The position numbers and the translations under genes are program-made. The notes below the pieces were generated by a model. That model had not been told where the DNA came from. It saw only the letters and a list, made by a program, of their open reading frames with translations, and did no database searches. This document shows positions 13,594 to 17,205 of a DNA stretch of 17,205 nt, in pieces. Each line of letters starts with the position of its first letter. The first letter of the stretch is position 1. Source of the stretch: GCA-003244245 sp036279835 (lineage in GTDB: Bacteria; Actinomycetota; Actinomycetes; Mycobacteriales; Pseudonocardiaceae); assembly GCA_036279835.1 (NCBI GenBank), contig DASUII010000230.1, forward strand, positions 1-17,205, given 5' to 3'.

Positions 13594-14713
13594 CACCGCA
13601 TCGCCGAGCGGCCTTGTCCTTGACCGCGTCCGCAAGGAGTTCCCAGGCGGCGTCGTCGCGGTGCGCGACATCAGCTTGAAGGTCGAGCCGGGTGAGCTGG
13701 TCGTGCTCGTCGGCCCCTCAGGCTGCGGGAAAACCACCACGCTGCGCATGGTCGCCGGACTCGAGGCAGTAACGGCCGGCGAGGTGCGCATCGCGGGCCG
13801 CCTGGTGACCGGTCTGCCCCCACGGCATCGCAACGTCGCGATGGTCTTTCAGAACTACGCGCTGTATGCGCACATGACCGTGCGGGCGAACATCGGCTTC
13901 GGGCTGAAGATGGCGGGCATGCCCAAGCGCGAGATCAGGGGGCGAGTGAACCAGGCGGCGGACATCCTGGGCATCACCGAGCTGCTCGACCGCAAACCGC
14001 GCCAGCTCTCCGGCGGCCAACGCCAACGCGTGGCCATGGGACGGGCCATCGTCCGCGAACCGGCGGCATTCCTGATGGACGAACCGCTGTCAAACCTCGA
14101 CGCGAAACTGCGCGTCGAGATGCGAGCAGAGATCACCAACGTCCACCGCCGCATCGGTGCGCCGACGCTCTATGTCACCCACGACCAGACCGAGGCCATG
14201 ACCATGGGGGACCGCGTCGCGATCCTTCGGCAGGGAGCGCTCGAACAGATCGGCACACCGCTGGAGCTCTACGAGCGGCCCGTCAACGTATTCGTCGCCG
14301 GATTCATCGGCTCGCCAGCGATGAACCTCCTGCCGGCGACACTCGACAGCTCCGGCGACGCCTGGTACGCCTCGGTCGGCGGCTCCCGCCTACTAATCCC
14401 CACCAAGACGCGCGCAGCACTACAACCATTCGCCGGCCACGACATTGTGCTGGGGCTACGCCCGGAGGACTTCGTGTCCACCGAGGACCTACGCGAGGGC
14501 GCACACGGGGTCATCCAGGCGACCGTGGCACGAGCCGAGTCGCTGGGATCTGAACTCCTCGTCTACCTCACCATGAACGACGCCACCACGCTGCCGCTGA
14601 CGGTGCGCCTGGATCGCCGCGCCGCCCTACAGCAGGGCGCACCCACCCGGATCGGCGTGGACCTCCAACGGCTGTACTTCTTCGACCCCAAAACCGGCGC
14701 CGCCATCAGATAG
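13580..14713 (+). CDS. ABC transporter ATP-binding protein (MalK/UgpC/MsiK type)
   Basis: A 377-aa ATPase that powers the importer from the cytoplasmic face. Walker A GPSGCGKTT at residues 45-53, Q-loop VFQNYAL with Gln91, signature LSGGQRQR at 143-150, Walker B AFLMDEPLSNLDAK at 163-176, and the switch His201 in VTHDQTEAMT. After about residue 240 comes the TOBE/regulatory domain typical of sugar importers, with LGLRPEDF. All catalytic motifs are intact. Start GTG 13580 lies inside permease 2. Many actinomycetes use one shared MsiK ATPase elsewhere for their sugar importers; here a dedicated one is in the operon, so the transporter can work by itself. Confidence 0.92.
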   Translation: MDRPDTASPSGLVLDRVRKEFPGGVVAVRDISLKVEPGELVVLVGPSGCGKTTTLRMVAGLEAVTAGEVRIAGRLVTGLPPRHRNVAMVFQNYALYAHMTVRANIGFGLKMAGMPKREIRGRVNQAADILGITELLDRKPRQLSGGQRQRVAMGRAIVREPAAFLMDEPLSNLDAKLRVEMRAEITNVHRRIGAPTLYVTHDQTEAMTMGDRVAILRQGALEQIGTPLELYERPVNVFVAGFIGSPAMNLLPATLDSSGDAWYASVGGSRLLIPTKTRAALQPFAGHDIVLGLRPEDFVSTEDLREGAHGVIQATVARAESLGSELLVYLTMNDATTLPLTVRLDRRAALQQGAPTRIGVDLQRLYFFDPKTGAAIR

Positions 14714-14734
14714 GCCCGCCACGCCACTGGCCTA
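14711..14734 (+). terminator. Weak hairpin at the end of the ABC operon
   Basis: TAGGCC (14711-14716, overlapping the ATPase stop) pairs with GGCCTA (14729-14734) around a 12-base loop. No T-tract. It may help end the operon transcript, but the stem is short. Confidence 0.3.
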
Positions 14735-15162
14735 CTCGACCGTGCGGCTGAACTCGCCAAATTCATCGACGGCCCCTCGCCCCGGTCATGGATCCTTCAC
14801 CGGCACACGTTCGACCTTGGCGCGCGCACAACGAGACCGTCCGGATGTACAAGTAGCCGATGAGCGGAGAAGGAAAGGTGATTCTGCCCCACGCGCTTGC
14901 CGTGGTGACACGCTGGCGAGCCCCCGCTCCGAGCCGATACCTGCCTCGGCGTTACTGGAGCTGTAGCGGCAGTCGGCGTGATGGACTTCCGCTGGCCCGT
15001 TGCCGGACGCCTGATACGTCACTCCGTCCTGGCAGGGTCGTTGAAGGGGCTGAATTGTGATCGTGGTGAGTGCGGACCGGCTGCAGTCTCGGGCGTCCAT
15101 CCCTCGGCTGGTGGGGCTGTCGGTTGCTGGCGGCCCGCGCCGACGTTGGCCAAGGAGCTGGC
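14735..15162. other. Gap between ABC operon and lipase, no gene supported
   Basis: Short open frames on both strands (for example 14860-15060 plus, 14786-15187 minus) lack ribosome sites, consistent third-position bias or known motifs. A plus-strand stretch ending at the TAG near 14855 reads RAHNETVRMYK and could be the tail of a lost gene. The lipase promoter must lie here, but I see no clear -35/-10 pair. Confidence 0.35.
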
Positions 15163-16158
15163 ATGGTTCGGCGTGTGTTGCTGGCACTCCCGCTGTTGTC
15201 GATGTTGGTCTTTGCCCTGCCCGCGCAAGCGATGGTCGATGCCACCCAGAGCGGGCCGCCTCTGGCGACTCCTACGGCGGCGCTAGCTGCGGCGCTGCGT
15301 TGTCACGACACGCCGTCACCATCGGGCCATGAGCCGGTGCTGCTCGTGCACGGAATCACCTCGACCGGGCCTGAAAGCTGGGACTGGAACTACGTGCCCG
15401 CGCTGAACCACAGCGGCTTCGATGTGTGCACCGTGGATCTGCCCGACCGGGCACTGACCGACATCCAGATCTCGACGGAGTACGTCGTCTACGCCGTGCG
15501 CCAGATGCGCGACCACTACCACTCCAAGGTCGACATTTTGGCGCACTCACAGGGGCCGCTGGAGGCACGGTGGGCGATCAAGTTCTGGCCTGATGTCCGC
15601 AACTCAGTCGACGACATGGTCGGATTGGAAGCCGCCTACCACGGCACGGCCGGCGCCAACACGGTCTGCGCCACGGGTTCGTGTGTCCCGGCGCTGCGGC
15701 AGTTTGCCATCGGATCGAACTTCCTTAAGGCCCTCAACGCCGACGACGAGACCCCGGGTGACGTGAGCTACACCAGCGTGTACTCACTGACCGACGACCT
15801 CGCCATCCCGCAGCTGCCCAAGTCGGTCTCCGCTCAGGGCGACGGCGCCACCAACGTGCCAATCCAGAGCATCTGCCCGGTCCGGGTCGTCGAGCACTTC
15901 CAGGCCCTCGCGGACGCCGTGGCCTACGCCGTGGTTGTGGACGCTTTCACCCACCCCGGGCCCGCTGACCCGTCTCGAATCAACCGCAGCGTATGCGGCC
16001 AGCCGTTCCTGCCCGGCGTGACCGTCGATTCCTTCGCCGTCCACTTCGCCACCATCTACGCCACCTTCGTACCCAACATCGTCGGACTCACCTACCCACC
16101 CGTGAGTTCCGAACCGCCGCTGCGCTGCTACGCCCAGCAGGAATCCTGCTCACCGTAG
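15163..16158 (+). CDS. Secreted lipase, alpha/beta hydrolase (CALB-like)
   Basis: A 331-aa exported protein. The signal peptide MVRRVLLALPLLSMLVFALPAQA is probably cut after AQA (residue 23). The fold shows VLLVHGITSTGPESWDW (oxyanion loop, about 59-75), nucleophile elbow LAHSQGPLEARWA with Ser129, a likely acid Asp211 or Asp212 in SLTDDLAIPQ, and His245 in VVEHFQAL. The order matches actinobacterial lipases related to Candida antarctica lipase B, which hydrolyse ester bonds of lipids. Eight cysteines in the mature chain (47, 89, 169, 174, 238, 278, 322, 329) could form four disulfides, fitting an extracellular enzyme. The start ATG has AAGGAG five bases upstream. No foldase gene adjoins it. 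Triad positions are my reading and not modelled. Confidence 0.85.
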   Translation: MVRRVLLALPLLSMLVFALPAQAMVDATQSGPPLATPTAALAAALRCHDTPSPSGHEPVLLVHGITSTGPESWDWNYVPALNHSGFDVCTVDLPDRALTDIQISTEYVVYAVRQMRDHYHSKVDILAHSQGPLEARWAIKFWPDVRNSVDDMVGLEAAYHGTAGANTVCATGSCVPALRQFAIGSNFLKALNADDETPGDVSYTSVYSLTDDLAIPQLPKSVSAQGDGATNVPIQSICPVRVVEHFQALADAVAYAVVVDAFTHPGPADPSRINRSVCGQPFLPGVTVDSFAVHFATIYATFVPNIVGLTYPPVSSEPPLRCYAQQESCSP

Positions 16159-16518
16159 AGAGGAGTCACCGCAAGGGCGCCCACGCGTCCAGCGGTTACT
16201 CGCTGTGAACGGCGTCAGGCACTACTGCCCGCCGCAAGAAGATGATGCCGAAGGTGACCGAACGCTGGTGACACCGCGCCCAGCGAGAGTGCTCGACACA
16301 TCCGCACATGCCGCTATCCGCGCGGATGCCGACACAAGCCTTGCCCAGCGACCCATAAGGCGACCATCACCGGAACGTCCAACCGGGGGTTGTGGGGCGT
16401 CGCTGGCTCCGTCGTCGTTGTCTCACCGAGCCGTCCGCATGGTGCATCGGCGTTGCCTGACCCGTCTGCCCGGCTCACCCGCGGATAGTGCTCCGAGGAT
16501 GCCAGAGGAGGAGTCGGG
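16159..16518. other. Gap between lipase and zinc protein, no gene supported
   Basis: An ORF with GTG 16205 stays open to 16522 and would overlap the next gene by GTGA, but its codon use is poor and its product (basic, Pro/Ser-rich, low complexity) matches nothing I know. GAGAGGAG at 16157-16164 has no good start at the right distance. No hairpin with T-tract found. Confidence 0.35.
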
Positions 16519-16896
16519 GTGAACGTAGACCAAGAACCTCTGAATTTCGAGCCGTGGGCGCTCCCCGGCGCCGGCGGCAGCATCAAGGGATCCACCAACG
16601 GCGGTCAGGTCAATGCAAACCCTCGTGGTTTCGCCGCACCACATGGTCCGCACTCCTGCAGCGGGTGCAGCGCCGTATGGACGGGGGCCCGCACAGCGCA
16701 CTGCTCCGCATGCCACTCGACCTTCGCCACCGACGGTCTGTTCGACGCTCATCGCTCGATCGCAGGGCGCTACGGGACCTGCCGTGACCCGGCAACATTG
16801 ACCTACCGGGTCGGGCAGCGTGCCGGTGAGCAGGTCATGTTCTGGCGAGACGGCCTGTGGCGAGCGCCGAGCGAGTCGTTGGACCGGTCAGCGTGA
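16519..16896 (+). CDS. FDXHR family putative zinc-binding protein
   Basis: A 125-aa protein with two CxxC knuckles (CSGC at 47-50, CSAC at 62-65), the name-giving FDAHR at 75-79 and a later Cys88 in YGTCRDP. The spacing matches the FDXHR zinc-binding family (CxxC, about 11 residues, CxxC-H-x-T-F, FDxHR, GTC), which I associate with actinobacteriophages and mobile elements as well as chromosomes. Gly/Asn-rich residues 17-37 are likely disordered; the C-terminus has FWRDGLWRAP. GTG 16519 was chosen because AGAGGAGGAG lies six to seven bases upstream. No function is established; metal binding is inferred from the motif. It stands alone here, and it may mark another mobile-type segment. Confidence 0.78.
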   Translation: MNVDQEPLNFEPWALPGAGGSIKGSTNGGQVNANPRGFAAPHGPHSCSGCSAVWTGARTAHCSACHSTFATDGLFDAHRSIAGRYGTCRDPATLTYRVGQRAGEQVMFWRDGLWRAPSESLDRSA

Positions 16897-17205
16897 CATC
16901 ATGGCTGGAGGAGACGCTGCGGGTCTGCCTGAGCCGCCGCTACCCGTTTCGCAGGTCGAACCGGGGGCTGTTCCGGCCTCTTAGACTCGGCCACGTTGGT
17001 GGATGACCTCGGCACGGCTGCCAATAGCAGCCCGCTGCGCGCAAGTCCAGGCAGAACACAGCGCGAGCACGACATTGCCGGGGTGCGGCCAACCGCTTAC
17101 GTCCCGACGTTGATCACCGCTGTGTAGTGCAGTGGTGGTGAACAGCGCGGAGCTGGTGCTATGCCGCAGGCACTCGGCTCAGCGAAAGCGTGCTTGCCTG
17201 ATGAG
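16897..17205. other. Right end, no gene supported
   Basis: A 27-codon frame at 16901-16984 (starts MAGGDAAGLPEPP) has poor codon bias. Nothing else on either strand reaches useful length, and I find no RNA gene or repeat. A gene may begin beyond the edge. Confidence 0.35.

Noticed and set aside
16205..16522. 105-aa ORF overlapping the FDXHR start
   Set aside because: Poor third-position bias, low-complexity basic product and no ribosome site before GTG 16205.
1..17205. CRISPR arrays, intact IS elements, rRNA genes
   Set aside because: I saw no regularly spaced repeats, no transposase with terminal repeats and no rRNA-like sequence.

Overview
The window is very GC-rich, with strong G/C bias at third codon positions, GTG starts, few T-tract terminators and dense gene packing. 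Together with the families present (GntR/HutC regulator, MBL-rhodanese fusion, sugar ABC cassette, secreted CALB-type lipase, FDXHR zinc protein), this points to an actinomycete, possibly Pseudonocardiaceae; the family-level guess is inference.

Left part (1-3618) is a sulfur-stress and chromate-type block. On the minus strand lie a rhodanese-domain gene cut by the window edge and a GntR/HutC-type repressor. Both carry the same TGTCCGGACA palindrome just downstream of a -10-like hexamer, so the repressor probably controls itself and the rhodanese gene. A metallo-beta-lactamase/rhodanese fusion runs the other way. After a long stem-loop comes a stand-alone ChrB N-domain gene interrupted by an in-frame TGA at a tryptophan position. 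Then two gene fragments meet head to head: the last residues of an unknown minus-strand protein and a DUF2892 membrane protein lacking its N-terminus.

Middle part (3666-7177): an isoprenylcysteine-methyltransferase-like membrane protein overlaps a phytoene-desaturase/PYROXD2-like FAD oxidoreductase. Three bases after that stop begins a tyrosine integrase pseudogene with frameshifts, an in-frame stop and loss of its catalytic centre. It is followed by a minus-strand copy of only the 3' part of tRNA-Lys(UUU), then short direct repeats and a long hairpin. I read this as the decayed attachment region of an integrative element.

Next (7178-10003) is the least understood module. A small conserved protein gene (read-through length 115 codons, broken by an amber codon) overlaps by four bases the start of a 386-aa conserved protein. 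Divergently transcribed is a 424-aa helical-repeat protein resembling the C-terminal half of SWIM zinc-finger proteins, but with no SWIM finger. The two large proteins share an alignable C-terminal region of about 50 residues, which links them as one system.

Right part: two tiny stop/start-overlapping ORFs lead into a complete four-gene carbohydrate-type ABC importer (lipoprotein, two permeases, ATPase), then a secreted lipase and a small FDXHR zinc-binding protein of a kind often seen in phages and mobile elements. The last 309 bp show no gene. Several genes in the first 8.7 kb are broken, so much of the window looks like a decaying island edge beside intact metabolic operons.
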